A stretch of 64,000 nt of DNA from Sphingomonas sp. A2-49 (GTDB taxonomy: Bacteria > Pseudomonadota > Alphaproteobacteria > Sphingomonadales > Sphingomonadaceae). The stretch is taken from assembly GCF_025548555.1 (NCBI RefSeq), contig NZ_JAJLPA010000004.1, forward strand, positions 113,072 to 177,071. The letters run 5' to 3'. A program made the position numbers and the translations under genes. Positions 48,197-57,123 of this stretch are shown piece by piece (position 1 is the first letter of the stretch; every line of letters starts with the position of its first letter). Below the pieces are notes generated by a model. It saw only the letters and a program-made list of their open reading frames with translations, ran no database searches and was not told the origin of the DNA.

Positions 48197-50452
48197 TCAG
48201 GGCTTCATCGTCGCCGCCTCCAGCGTCGCCGACGACACCATCGTCCGGTCGCCCGCGTCCCGCGCCAGCGCGACGCGGTAGCGGCCGGCGTCGATCCGCC
48301 AGCCCGGCAGCTTCACGTCATAGTCCGCGACGATGCGGGGTTCGGCGGTCAGCGTGACGCGGCGGCTCTCGCCCGGCTTCAGCGTCACGCGGGTGAAGGC
48401 GGCGAGGCGCATCGGTCCATCGCCCCGCTCGCGCGCGACATACATCTGCGGCACGTCGGCGCCCGCCCGCGCGCCGGTGTTGACGACGTCGAAGGTCACG
48501 CTCAGCGTCTGCCCGCCGGTGACGACGGGGTTGCGATAGGCGAAGCGGGTGTAGCTCAAACCGTGGCCGAACGGGAACAGCGGCGTCATCCCCTTCTTCT
48601 CGTACCAGCGATAGCCGACGTCGGCGCCCTCGACATAGTCGACCGGGAAGCTTTCGGGCACGCGCCCCGCCGCGGCACCGGGGTCGGCGGCGGCGGCCGC
48701 CTCCTGCGCGCTCAGCCGATCGAGCCCGACGGGCCGCGGCCGCACCGGCTGGCCGGCACCGGCGGGAAAGGTGATGGGCAGCCGTCCGGATGGATTGACC
48801 TTGCCCGTCAGGATGTTGGCGATCGCCTCGCCGCCGCGCTGGCCGGGATACCAGGCCTGGACCACGACCGGCACCTGGTCGATCCACGGCATCAGCACCG
48901 GCCCGCCCGTCTCCATCACCGCGACCGTCCGCGGCTGCACGGCGGCGATCGCGGCGATCAGCGCGTCCTGCTGGTTGGGCAGGCGCAGGTCGGGGACATC
49001 GTCCGCCTCGGTCGTCCATTGCGTCGCGAACACGATGGCGAGGTCGGCGGTCCGCGCCGCCTCGACCGTCGCGTTGAGGTTGCGGCCATCGACCCATGTC
49101 ACCTGTACCCCCGGCAGCGCCTTGCGCAGCGCCAGCAGCGGCGAGGAGGCGTGATAGGTGATGCGCGCGAACGACGCCGAGCCGCCATAGGCGAGCGGGA
49201 TCTCGACCGGCGCGCCGCCGACCGAGCGCACCTGCGACGATCCGCCACCCGACAGCACGCCGACGTCGGCGTTGCCGCCGATCACGACGATCCGCCTGGC
49301 GCTGCGCGCGATCGGCAACAGGTCGCCGCGATTCTTGAGCAGCACGATCCCCGCCTCCGCGGCGCGTTGCGCGACGTCGGCATTGCGCGCGTAGGGCGGC
49401 GTCGTCGCGGCGGCGGGGACCGGCGTGTCATAGGCGCCCGTCTCGATCAGCCCGGTCAGGTAGCGCGCGACCATGTCGTCGAGCCGGGCTTGCGACACGG
49501 CACCGTCGGCGACCGCCGCCGTCAACGGCGCGGAGAAATACAGCCCCTTGTCGAGTTCCTGCCCCGATTGCTGGTCGAGCCCGGCGTTCGCCGCCTTCGC
49601 GGTCGAATGGACCGCGCCCCAGTCGCTCATCACCCAGCCGCCATAGCCCCAGTCGCGCTTGAGCACGTCGTTGAGCAGATGGTCGTTCTCGCACGCCCAG
49701 TCGCCGTTGACCTTGTTGTACGCGCACATCACCGATCCCGGCCGGCCACGCTCGATCGCGATCTCGAACGCCAGCAGGTCGCTCATCCGGAACGCCGCCT
49801 CGCCGATCCGGGCGTCGACGATCATCCGTCCCGTCTCCTGGGCGTTGAGCGCGAAATGCTTGACGGTGGACACGATGCGGTTGCTCTGCACGCCGGCGAT
49901 GTGCGCGCCCGCGAGCGTACCGGCGAGCAAGGGGTCCTCGCCGAGATATTCGAAGTTGCGGCCGTTCCACGGATCGCGGGTCAGGTTGACGCCGCCGGCC
50001 AGCAGGACGTTGAACCGCTTCGCGCGCGCTTCCGACCCGATCATCGCGCCGCCGGCGCGTGCGATCTCCGGATCGAAGCTCGCCGCGGTCGCGAGGCTGG
50101 ACGGCAGCGCGGTCGCGACGTCGCCCTTGCGCTGTTCGACCTGGTTGGCGACGCCGAGCGACGCGTCGCTCTCGCGTACCAGCGGCACGCCGAGCCGGGG
50201 CACGCCGTCGATATGGCCGGCCGACGGGACCAGCGGGTTGGTGCTCTTGCCCGCCGCCATCGGGGGGAACAGGCCGTGGACCAGCGCGAGCTTTTCCGCC
50301 CTGGTCATCCGCGCGACGATCGCGTCGGCGCGGGCGCGGGCCGCCGCGGTCGTCGCGGCGCCGTTCGCCGCGGGCGCCGCCATCTGCGCTTCCGCCGGCG
50401 CAAGCGCGAGGGCGGATGCGCCGATCAGCGCGAGGTGCAGCAGTTTCGGCAT
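48197..50452 (-). CDS. GH3 family beta-glucosidase, exported
   Basis: 751 residues. Signal peptide LLHLALIGASALALAPAEAQ; ATG at 50452 follows GGGAGAG. The family motifs are NLTRDPWNGRNFEYLGEDP, TVKHFALNAQETGR, the nucleophile Asp in GGWVMSDWGAVHST, and the C-terminal FPFGHGLSYTRFAYRN. The SDWGAVHST and ENDHLLNDVLKRDWGY segments are those of the glucosidase-type branch, unlike the SDYGAV of the first GH3. It is divergent from receptor 5, sharing the operator region with it, and is followed by the MFS gene; beta-glucosides are the likely substrate. Confidence 0.92.
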   Translation of the reverse strand: MPKLLHLALIGASALALAPAEAQMAAPAANGAATTAAARARADAIVARMTRAEKLALVHGLFPPMAAGKSTNPLVPSAGHIDGVPRLGVPLVRESDASLGVANQVEQRKGDVATALPSSLATAASFDPEIARAGGAMIGSEARAKRFNVLLAGGVNLTRDPWNGRNFEYLGEDPLLAGTLAGAHIAGVQSNRIVSTVKHFALNAQETGRMIVDARIGEAAFRMSDLLAFEIAIERGRPGSVMCAYNKVNGDWACENDHLLNDVLKRDWGYGGWVMSDWGAVHSTAKAANAGLDQQSGQELDKGLYFSAPLTAAVADGAVSQARLDDMVARYLTGLIETGAYDTPVPAAATTPPYARNADVAQRAAEAGIVLLKNRGDLLPIARSARRIVVIGGNADVGVLSGGGSSQVRSVGGAPVEIPLAYGGSASFARITYHASSPLLALRKALPGVQVTWVDGRNLNATVEAARTADLAIVFATQWTTEADDVPDLRLPNQQDALIAAIAAVQPRTVAVMETGGPVLMPWIDQVPVVVQAWYPGQRGGEAIANILTGKVNPSGRLPITFPAGAGQPVRPRPVGLDRLSAQEAAAAADPGAAAGRVPESFPVDYVEGADVGYRWYEKKGMTPLFPFGHGLSYTRFAYRNPVVTGGQTLSVTFDVVNTGARAGADVPQMYVARERGDGPMRLAAFTRVTLKPGESRRVTLTAEPRIVADYDVKLPGWRIDAGRYRVALARDAGDRTMVSSATLEAATMKP

Positions 50453-50576
50453 CGTCTCTCTCCCACATGATCGCCGCTGCGCGTCGCAGTCGGTCGTCCC
50501 GCGCGCGCCAACCGGCGCGGCGACGGACGGGCGATGCGGATTTGTCACACCACCCGCCCCATCAACAGCATAACCG

Positions 50577-50588
50577 GTGAACGTTCAC
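50577..50588. promoter_or_regulatory. Operator O1, perfect palindrome GTGAACGTTCAC
   Basis: GTGAACGTTCAC is perfectly palindromic and lies between the divergent GH3 and receptor 5 genes. The half-site GTGAAC resembles the lac operator half GTGAGC. The LacI-family protein at 58646-59710 has recognition residues Leu-Gln where LacI has Tyr-Gln, so it is the probable binder (inference). Confidence 0.72.
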
Positions 50589-50606
50589 AATAGCCGTTCC
50601 ATCCGC

Positions 50607-50612
50607 TTGACA
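50607..50612 (+). promoter_or_regulatory. Candidate -35 element of receptor 5
   Basis: TTGACA, a consensus -35 hexamer, lies between the two operators. A matching -10 hexamer is not clear (candidates overlap O2), which is common in this group. Confidence 0.4.
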
Positions 50613-50631
50613 ACATTCTGCAAACGATCAA

Positions 50632-50643
50632 GTGAACGTTCCC
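50632..50643. promoter_or_regulatory. Operator O2, GTGAACGTTCCC
   Basis: One mismatch from O1, centred 55 bp downstream of it and 45 bp before the receptor ATG. Together O1 and O2 bracket the candidate -35, the arrangement expected for repression by a dimer pair. Confidence 0.65.
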
Positions 50644-50687
50644 ATGGAAGGCACGAGCCATGCGTGCCGCGACAGGGAGGATTCACG

Positions 50688-53600
50688 ATGGGCTTCACGG
50701 CTCGTTCGCTTTCGCGTTTGATTATCGGCACCTCGGCGATCGCCCTGGCGGGCGTTCCGGCCGCGGCCTGGGCGCAGGACGCCGCCGCGACGATGGGCAA
50801 TACCGGCCCGTCGCAGATCGTGCCGCCCTCCCCCGCCGATGCCGCACAGGCCGCGCAGGCGCCCGACGCGACCGAGGTCAGCGACGACATCGTCGTCACC
50901 GGCATCCGCGCCTCGCTGCGCGCCTCCGCCGACATCAAGCGCGACGCGCAGGGCATCGTCGATGCGATCTCGGCCGAGGATATCGGCAAGTTCCCCGACA
51001 CCAACCTCGCCGAATCGCTCCAGCGCATCACCGGCGTGTCGATCGACCGGTCGAACGGCGAAGGCTCGTTCGTCACCGTCCGCGGCCTCGGCCCCGAATA
51101 CAATCTGGTCGTCCTCAACGGCCGCCAGCTGCCGACCTCGGTCATCGGCGACGGCAACAGCGCGCCGGGTTCGCGCGCGTTCGACTTCGCCAACCTCGCC
51201 TCCGAAGGCATCGCCTCGCTCGAGGTGTACAAGTCGGGCCGCGCCAGCATCCCGTCGGGCGGCATCGGCGCGACGATCAACATCCGCACGCCGCGCCCGC
51301 TCGACAAGGCCGGCACCCGCGGCTCGATCGCCGCGCGCGGGGTGATCGACACCTCGCAGAACGGCAAGAACGACATCACGCCCGAAGTGTCGGGCATCTT
51401 CTCGACCACCTTCGCCGACGATCGCATCGGCATCCTGCTGAACGGCGTCTACCAGAAGCGGCGCGCGTCGGTGAACCAGGCCAACGTCGGCTGGCGCGAC
51501 GGCTATCTGGGTTCGGAGAACAACTGGGGCTCGCTGGCGCAGCCGGGCGATCCGCGCGCGGCCAACATCACCAACCGGCCCGATCCCACCGACGTCTACG
51601 AAGTGCCGCAGAACGCGTCCTACGACGTCAACAACATCAGCCGCGAGCGTATCAACGGCCAGCTGGTGTTGCAGGCGAAGCCGACCGACAGCCTGACCGC
51701 GACGGTCGACTACACCTATTCGCGCAACGAGGTGAAGACGCGCAACGCCAACGTCGGCATCTGGTTCAACCACAACGACACCTCGTCGGCGTGGACCGAC
51801 GGCCCCGTCGCCGGACCGAAGTTCTACACCGAGCGCTTCACCGCCGCGGAAGCCAAGGACCTGTCCTATTCCAGCGCGCTGACCGCCTATCGCACCGAGA
51901 ACAAGTCGCTCGGCGGCAACCTGACCTGGGAAGCGCCGGGCGGCGTCACCATGTCGCTCGACGCGCACCATTCGACCGCGGAATCGAAGCCGACCAACAA
52001 ATACGGCAACAGCAATTCGCTGGGCACCGCGATCTTCGGCGTCGCCAACCAGACGATCAATTTCGAAAACGACCTGCCGGTCATCTCGTACCAGATGCAG
52101 CCGGGCATCAACCCGCTCAACGCGGCGCTGATCGTGCCCACCGGCAACGCCTTCCGCAATTCCTACTTCAAGGACCTGATCAACCAGGTCCAGCTGAAGG
52201 GCCATTACGATCACGAGGGCAGCTTCCTCGATTCGATCGACTGGGGCTTCACCTATACCGACAACAAGGTCCGCTCCGCCTATGGCGTGCTCCAGAACGA
52301 CACCTGGGGCGGCACCGGCGGCGACAGCGCGGCCCAGCGCGCGGCGGCGGCGGCGCTGCTGCCCGACGACATCTTCAAGCTGATCGACATCCCCAGCAAG
52401 TTCAAGGGCGTGAGCGGCGTCGGCAGTGCGGACATCGCCAAGCAATTCTACGGCTACAGCTTCGAACAGGTCGTCGGCCTGCTCGACCAGACGTACAAGA
52501 TTTGCGGCGGCGACGGCGACTGCCTGACACCCTACACGACCGACCGGCGTATCCGCGAAAAGACGGTCGCCCCGTTCATCCAGATCAACAACACGTTCGA
52601 CCTGTTCTCGAACCCCGCGCACCTGATCGGCGGGCTGCGGTACGAGAACACGACGGTGAAATCGTCGGCGCTGGTGCCGATCCCGACCGGCACGCGCCAG
52701 AATTCGCAGAACGAATTCAACATCGTCTATTCGGGACGCAGCGACTTCACGACCTTTTCGGGCAGCTATGACGAATGGTTGCCGTCGGTCGACTTCGACG
52801 TCCAGCCGATCCGCAACGTCAAGCTGCGCGCGTCCTACAGCCATACGATCACCCGCGCCGATTACGGCTCGCTGCAGGGCGGCCTGACGCTCGACCAGCT
52901 GTTCCGCGTCGGCGGCGGCACCGGCGCGCAGGGCAATCCGAACCTCGTGCCCTACAAGTCGAAGAACATCGATCTGTCGGCCGAATGGTATTACACGCCC
53001 GAAAGCTACATGTCGGTCGGCTATTTCCGCAAGACGGTGTCGAACTACATCGGCAGCACGCAGGTCAACGGCCCGGCCTTCGGCCTGACCAACCCGGCGA
53101 ACGGGCCACGCTATCGCGCCGCCGTCAACGCGCTCGGCGCGAACGCCACCTTCGCGCAGATCCGCGACTATATCGGCGCCAACTATCCCGGCAGCGTCGT
53201 GAACGGCACGATCCTGGGTTCGCCCGACGACGCGCCGGTCAACTTCGTGATCTCGACGCCGTTCAACAGCGACCAGACCGCGACGATCAACGGGTTCGAA
53301 TTCGCGATCCAGCACAGCTTCTGGAACACCGGCTTCGGCACCCAGCTGAACTACACGATCGTCAACGGCAACAAGGACTTCAACAACGCGCTGCCCGCCA
53401 GCGTGTCGCAGTTCGCGGTCAACGGCCTGTCCGACAGCGCCAATGCCAGCGCCTATTACGACAAGAACGGCTTCCAGGCGCGCGTGTCGTACAACTGGCG
53501 TGCCGAATTCCTGGCGGGTGGCGGGATCAACCCCTTCTACACGCAAGGATATGGTCAGGTGGATGCGAGCGCGAGCTTCGAGTTCGTCCCCGGCGTCACC

Positions 53601-53726
53601 CTGTTCGCCGAGGCGATCAACCTGACCGGCGCGGACCGGCGCGGCCATCGCCGGTCGGACCGCAACGTCACTTTCGTGGTCAAGCAGGACGCGCGCTACT
53701 CCGGCGGCGTACGGTTCAGCTTCTGA
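50688..53726 (+). CDS. TonB-dependent outer-membrane receptor 5 (halogenase locus)
   Basis: 1012 residues. ATG at 50688 follows GGGAGG at 7 bp. Signal peptide (IIGTSAIALAGVPAAAWAQ), an Ala-rich linker, DDIVVTGIRASLRAS, plug with FPDTNLAESLQRITGVSIDR, FVTVRGLGPEYNLVVLNGRQ, ASIPSGGIGATINIRTPRPLD, and a barrel ending RYSGGVRFSF. This subtype is the one regularly found next to SapC and tryptophan-halogenase-like genes in sphingomonads and caulobacters. A strong terminator follows before the halogenase operon, so the downstream genes are either read through at a low level or have their own promoter. Confidence 0.93.
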   Translation: MGFTARSLSRLIIGTSAIALAGVPAAAWAQDAAATMGNTGPSQIVPPSPADAAQAAQAPDATEVSDDIVVTGIRASLRASADIKRDAQGIVDAISAEDIGKFPDTNLAESLQRITGVSIDRSNGEGSFVTVRGLGPEYNLVVLNGRQLPTSVIGDGNSAPGSRAFDFANLASEGIASLEVYKSGRASIPSGGIGATINIRTPRPLDKAGTRGSIAARGVIDTSQNGKNDITPEVSGIFSTTFADDRIGILLNGVYQKRRASVNQANVGWRDGYLGSENNWGSLAQPGDPRAANITNRPDPTDVYEVPQNASYDVNNISRERINGQLVLQAKPTDSLTATVDYTYSRNEVKTRNANVGIWFNHNDTSSAWTDGPVAGPKFYTERFTAAEAKDLSYSSALTAYRTENKSLGGNLTWEAPGGVTMSLDAHHSTAESKPTNKYGNSNSLGTAIFGVANQTINFENDLPVISYQMQPGINPLNAALIVPTGNAFRNSYFKDLINQVQLKGHYDHEGSFLDSIDWGFTYTDNKVRSAYGVLQNDTWGGTGGDSAAQRAAAAALLPDDIFKLIDIPSKFKGVSGVGSADIAKQFYGYSFEQVVGLLDQTYKICGGDGDCLTPYTTDRRIREKTVAPFIQINNTFDLFSNPAHLIGGLRYENTTVKSSALVPIPTGTRQNSQNEFNIVYSGRSDFTTFSGSYDEWLPSVDFDVQPIRNVKLRASYSHTITRADYGSLQGGLTLDQLFRVGGGTGAQGNPNLVPYKSKNIDLSAEWYYTPESYMSVGYFRKTVSNYIGSTQVNGPAFGLTNPANGPRYRAAVNALGANATFAQIRDYIGANYPGSVVNGTILGSPDDAPVNFVISTPFNSDQTATINGFEFAIQHSFWNTGFGTQLNYTIVNGNKDFNNALPASVSQFAVNGLSDSANASAYYDKNGFQARVSYNWRAEFLAGGGINPFYTQGYGQVDASASFEFVPGVTLFAEAINLTGADRRGHRRSDRNVTFVVKQDARYSGGVRFSF

Positions 53727-53757
53727 CCGGCACCCGCCCGTCCAAGGCATGCGGAAC

Positions 53758-53787
53758 GAGCCATCTCCGCGAGGAGGTGGCTCTTTT
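53758..53787 (+). terminator. Rho-independent terminator between receptor 5 and halogenase 1
   Basis: An 11-bp stem (GAGCCATCTCC with GGAGGTGGCTC, one G-T pair), tetraloop GCGA, followed by TTTT and CGTCTT. It is the most canonical terminator of the window, 31 bp after the receptor stop. Confidence 0.85.
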
Positions 53788-53825
53788 CGTCTTGCCGGGA
53801 CGGCGGCGACCGATAGGACGGCAGC

Positions 53826-55385
53826 ATGGCGTCTGAAGCAACGATCGACCGGGTCGTCGTCGTCGGTGGCGGCACCGCGGGCTGGCTCGCCGCGTGCCTG
53901 ATCGCGGCGCGCGGGCCGGCGGCGGCGGGGCGACCCATCGCGGTGACGCTGGTCGAATCCCCCGACGTGCCGACCATCGGCGTCGGCGAGGGCACGTGGC
54001 CGACGATGCGGCGGACGCTGGAGCGGATCGGCATCGACGAGGCGGACTTCCTGCTCGCCTGCGACGCGGCGTTCAAACAGGGATCGCGGTTCGAGGGCTG
54101 GCGGACCGGCGCGGGCGACGACGGTTACGATCACCCCTTCGTCCCCCCCGCGGCGGGCGATCCGCACGCGCTGGTCGCCGCATGGCGGGCCGTCGCCGCC
54201 GATCACAGCTTCGCCGATGCGGTGGCGGCGCAGCCGGCGGTGTGCGCCCACGGCCTCGCCCCCCGCCAGCGGGCGATGCCGGGCTATGCCGGCGCGCTCA
54301 ACTACGCCTATCACCTCGACGCCGGAAAGTTCGCGGCGCTGCTCGCGGCGCATGGCGTCGGGCGGCTCGGCATCCGTCACGTCCGCGACCATGTCGTCGC
54401 GGTGGCGAAGACGGCGGACGGCGACGTCGCCGCCGTGCGTACCCGCGACCACGGCGATATCGCCGGCGACCTGTTCCTCGATTGCACCGGCCAGGCGGCG
54501 CTGCTGATCGGCGACACGCTGGGCAGCGGCTTCGTCGACCGGTCGGACGTGCTGCCCAACGATCGCGCGCTGGCGGTGCAGTTGCCGGTCGCGGCCGACA
54601 GCCCGATCGCGACGCAGACGATCGCGACCGCGCATGCCGCCGGCTGGCTGTGGGACATCGGCCTGCCGACCCGGCGCGGCATCGGCTGCGTCTATGCCTC
54701 GGCCTATATGGACGACGAAGCCGCGCTCGCGACGCTGACCGGCTACGTCGCGCGCGTCGCGCCCGGGGTGCCGCTGCCGCCGGTCCGGCGCCTCGCCTTC
54801 CGATCGGGGCATCGCGAGCGATTCTGGGTGCGCAACTGCCTGGCGGTCGGGCTGTCCGCGGGTTTCCTCGAACCGCTCGAGGCCTCCGCGATCGTGCTGG
54901 TCGAACTGTCGGTCGAGGCGTTGCTCGCCGGCTTCCCCGCCGACCGGACGGCGATGCCGGTCCACGCGCGCCGCTTCGACGCGCTGTTCCGCTATCGCTG
55001 GGACCGGATCGTCGAATTCCTGAAGCTGCATTACGTGCTGAGCGCGCGGCCCGAACGCTATTGGCGCGACCATCGCAACCCCGCCCGGCTGCCGGAGCGG
55101 CTGGCGGACCTGCTCGCGGTGTGGCGTCACCATCCGCCCTCCGCCGCCGACCTGCCCCATGCCGACGAGGTGTTCCCGCCGGCGAGCTATCAATATGTGC
55201 TGTACGGCATGGGCTGGCCCGCGCCGGCAGCACCCGCCGCGGCCGAACCGACGATGGTCGAGGCGCTGACGCAGGTCCGCCGCCGCGGCCGCGCGCTCGC
55301 CGCGGGCCTGCCCGCCCATCGCGACTATTTCGATGCGCTCCGCCGGGAACGTCCCGCCGCGGCGCACGCCACGGGACGATCCTGA
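53826..55385 (+). CDS. Tryptophan-halogenase-family flavoprotein 1 (WxWDIG subgroup)
   Basis: 519 residues. FAD-binding GxGxxG at [31 protein letters not shown]; the Lys equivalent to the halogenase active-site Lys in [13 protein letters not shown]; the catalytic Glu in [12 protein letters not shown]. The WxWxIP signature of flavin halogenases is changed to WLWDIG, which is seen in a sphingomonad/caulobacter subgroup with no known substrate. It lacks any signal peptide, so it is cytoplasmic. It heads the operon with SapC, the cupin-like gene and halogenase 2, with 1-bp spacing to SapC. Actual halogenation is not proven; other FAD oxidations are possible. Confidence 0.85.
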   Translation: MASEATIDRVVVVGGGTAGWLAACLIAARGPAAAGRPIAVTLVESPDVPTIGVGEGTWPTMRRTLERIGIDEADFLLACDAAFKQGSRFEGWRTGAGDDGYDHPFVPPAAGDPHALVAAWRAVAADHSFADAVAAQPAVCAHGLAPRQRAMPGYAGALNYAYHLDAGKFAALLAAHGVGRLGIRHVRDHVVAVAKTADGDVAAVRTRDHGDIAGDLFLDCTGQAALLIGDTLGSGFVDRSDVLPNDRALAVQLPVAADSPIATQTIATAHAAGWLWDIGLPTRRGIGCVYASAYMDDEAALATLTGYVARVAPGVPLPPVRRLAFRSGHRERFWVRNCLAVGLSAGFLEPLEASAIVLVELSVEALLAGFPADRTAMPVHARRFDALFRYRWDRIVEFLKLHYVLSARPERYWRDHRNPARLPERLADLLAVWRHHPPSAADLPHADEVFPPASYQYVLYGMGWPAPAAPAAAEPTMVEALTQVRRRGRALAAGLPAHRDYFDALRRERPAAAHATGRS

Positions 55386-55386
55386 C

Positions 55387-56103
55387 ATGCCGCATCACGC
55401 CATCCTCACCGCCGCCGCCCATGCGAACGTCCGCGTCCGCCACGAGCGCGGGCCCGACATGGGCGATGCCGTGATGAGCTGCCTCGTCGTCCCCGACGAA
55501 TTCCGCCGCGTGCAGAACGAATATCCGATCCTGTTCCGCCGCAACCTGGAGGACGGCACGACCGTCGCGGTGGCGCTGTTCGGCTTCGACAACGGCGAGA
55601 ACCTGTACCTTGCGGGGGACCGCTGGGACGCGCGCTACGTGCCCCTGGCGATGGAGATCCAGCCGCTGCTGATCGGCGCCGATCCGAACGGCGGCGAGGG
55701 CGGGCAAGTGCATATCGACATGGCCAGCCCGCGGCTGAGCGAGAGCGAGGGCACGCGGCTGTTCGACGCCGACGGCCGCCCCTCGACCTTCCTCGAGGAC
55801 CGGATCGAAAAGCTCGGTGCGCTCGATACCGGCTATCGCCAGAGCGCCGGCTTCTTCGCCGCGCTCCAGCGCCACGACTTGCTCGAACCGCTCAGCGTCG
55901 AGGTGACGCTGGACGACGGGTCGACCAACCGGCTGGTCGGCTTTCACGTCATCGACGAGGACCGGTTGCAGGACCTCGGCGCCGCGGCGCTCGACGACCT
56001 GCACCGCGAAGGGCATCTGATGCCGATCTTCATGGCGCTCGCCTCGCACGCCAACCTCACCGCGCTGATTGCGCGCAAGAACCGGGCGGCGGGTCTTGGC
56101 TGA
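55387..56103 (+). CDS. SapC family protein
   Basis: 238 residues matching the SapC family (named from a Campylobacter S-layer-associated gene; function unknown). It shows VVPDEFRRVQNEYPILFRR, VALFGFDNGENLYL, DRWDARYVPLAMEIQPLLIG, HIDMASPRLSESEGTRLFD and a C-terminal LASHANLTALIARKN. No signal peptide or membrane segment. It begins 1 bp after halogenase 1 and overlaps the cupin-like gene by 8 bases, so all are made together. In many alphaproteobacteria SapC occurs next to TonB receptors and halogenase-like proteins, as here. Confidence 0.9.
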   Translation: MPHHAILTAAAHANVRVRHERGPDMGDAVMSCLVVPDEFRRVQNEYPILFRRNLEDGTTVAVALFGFDNGENLYLAGDRWDARYVPLAMEIQPLLIGADPNGGEGGQVHIDMASPRLSESEGTRLFDADGRPSTFLEDRIEKLGALDTGYRQSAGFFAALQRHDLLEPLSVEVTLDDGSTNRLVGFHVIDEDRLQDLGAAALDDLHREGHLMPIFMALASHANLTALIARKNRAAGLG

Positions 56104-57115
56104 TCCGTTCGCCGCCCTGCCCCGCGTCGCGGAGGTGACGGTGGCCGACGCCGCCGACCTCGACGTGCGGCTGCGCGATGCGGATGCGCCGTTCGTCGTG
56201 CGCGGGCTGGTGGCCGACTGGCCGCTGGCGCAGGCGGGGCGGCGGTCGGCGCAAGGAGCGCGCGACTATATCCTCGCTCACCGCCGCGACGTGCCCTTCA
56301 CCGTCTCGGTCGGAGCCGGCGGCAGCGACGGGCGGCTGTTCTACGATGCCGCGATGGGCATGAACTTCGCCACCGTCCAGTCGCGGCTGGACGAGGTGTT
56401 CGCGCATATCGCCGCCAACGAGGCCGCGGCGGATGCGCGGCCGATCTACCTCGCCTCGATCGACATGCGCGGCTTCTTCGACGGGCTGCACGAGGCGAAC
56501 CACGTCGACCTCGGCGACCGCGATCCGCTCGCCAGCATCTGGATGGGCACGCGCACCCGCATCGCCGCGCACAACGACGTCCCCGACAACCTCGCCTGCG
56601 TCGCGGTCGGGCAGCGGCGGTTCACGCTGTTCCCGCGCGACCAGTTCCGCAACCTGTACCTCGGGCCGATCGACAACACGCCGGCAGGCCGCGCGGTCAG
56701 CATGGTCGATTTCCACGCGCCCGATTTCACCGCCTTTCCCCGTTTCCGCGACGCGCTCGACCATGCGCAGGTCGCCGAACTGGACGCGGGCGACGCGCTC
56801 TACATCCCGGCGATGTGGTGGCACCATGTCGAGGGGCTGGCCGCGTTCAACGTGCTCGTGAACTATTGGTGGCGCACCACCCCGCGATGGCTGGGCCAGC
56901 CGCAGGACGCATTGCATCACGCGATCCTCGCGGTGCGCGACCTTCCCGACGACCAGAAGAGGCATTGGCGCGACATGTTCGACTATTACGTCTTCGGCGA
57001 CGGCGGCGCGCCCACCGCGCACATCCCGGCGGCGGCGCGCAGCGTGCTCGCACCGCTGACGCCGGAAAGCGCCGGTCGCCTGCGCGCCTTCCTGCTGCGG
57101 GCGCTCAGCCGGTGA
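56096..57115 (+). CDS. Cupin-like (JmjC/cupin_8) protein in the halogenase operon
   Basis: About 339 residues. Start chosen at TTG 56096, overlapping the SapC stop, because the encoded DPFAALPRVAE aligns with DPRAALPPIEE at the start of the paralogue in the xylan operon; GTG codons further in have better ribosome sites but would lose this conserved segment. Metal motif HND in RIAAHNDVPDNLACVAVG, distal His in IPAMWWHHVEGLAAFNV, and RRFTLFPRDQFRNLYLGP. The family contains Fe(II)/2-oxoglutarate protein hydroxylases. Its stop overlaps a GTG that could start halogenase 2. Substrate unknown. Confidence 0.82.
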   Translation: MADPFAALPRVAEVTVADAADLDVRLRDADAPFVVRGLVADWPLAQAGRRSAQGARDYILAHRRDVPFTVSVGAGGSDGRLFYDAAMGMNFATVQSRLDEVFAHIAANEAAADARPIYLASIDMRGFFDGLHEANHVDLGDRDPLASIWMGTRTRIAAHNDVPDNLACVAVGQRRFTLFPRDQFRNLYLGPIDNTPAGRAVSMVDFHAPDFTAFPRFRDALDHAQVAELDAGDALYIPAMWWHHVEGLAAFNVLVNYWWRTTPRWLGQPQDALHHAILAVRDLPDDQKRHWRDMFDYYVFGDGGAPTAHIPAAARSVLAPLTPESAGRLRAFLLRALSR

Positions 57116-57123
57116 ACGGCGCG

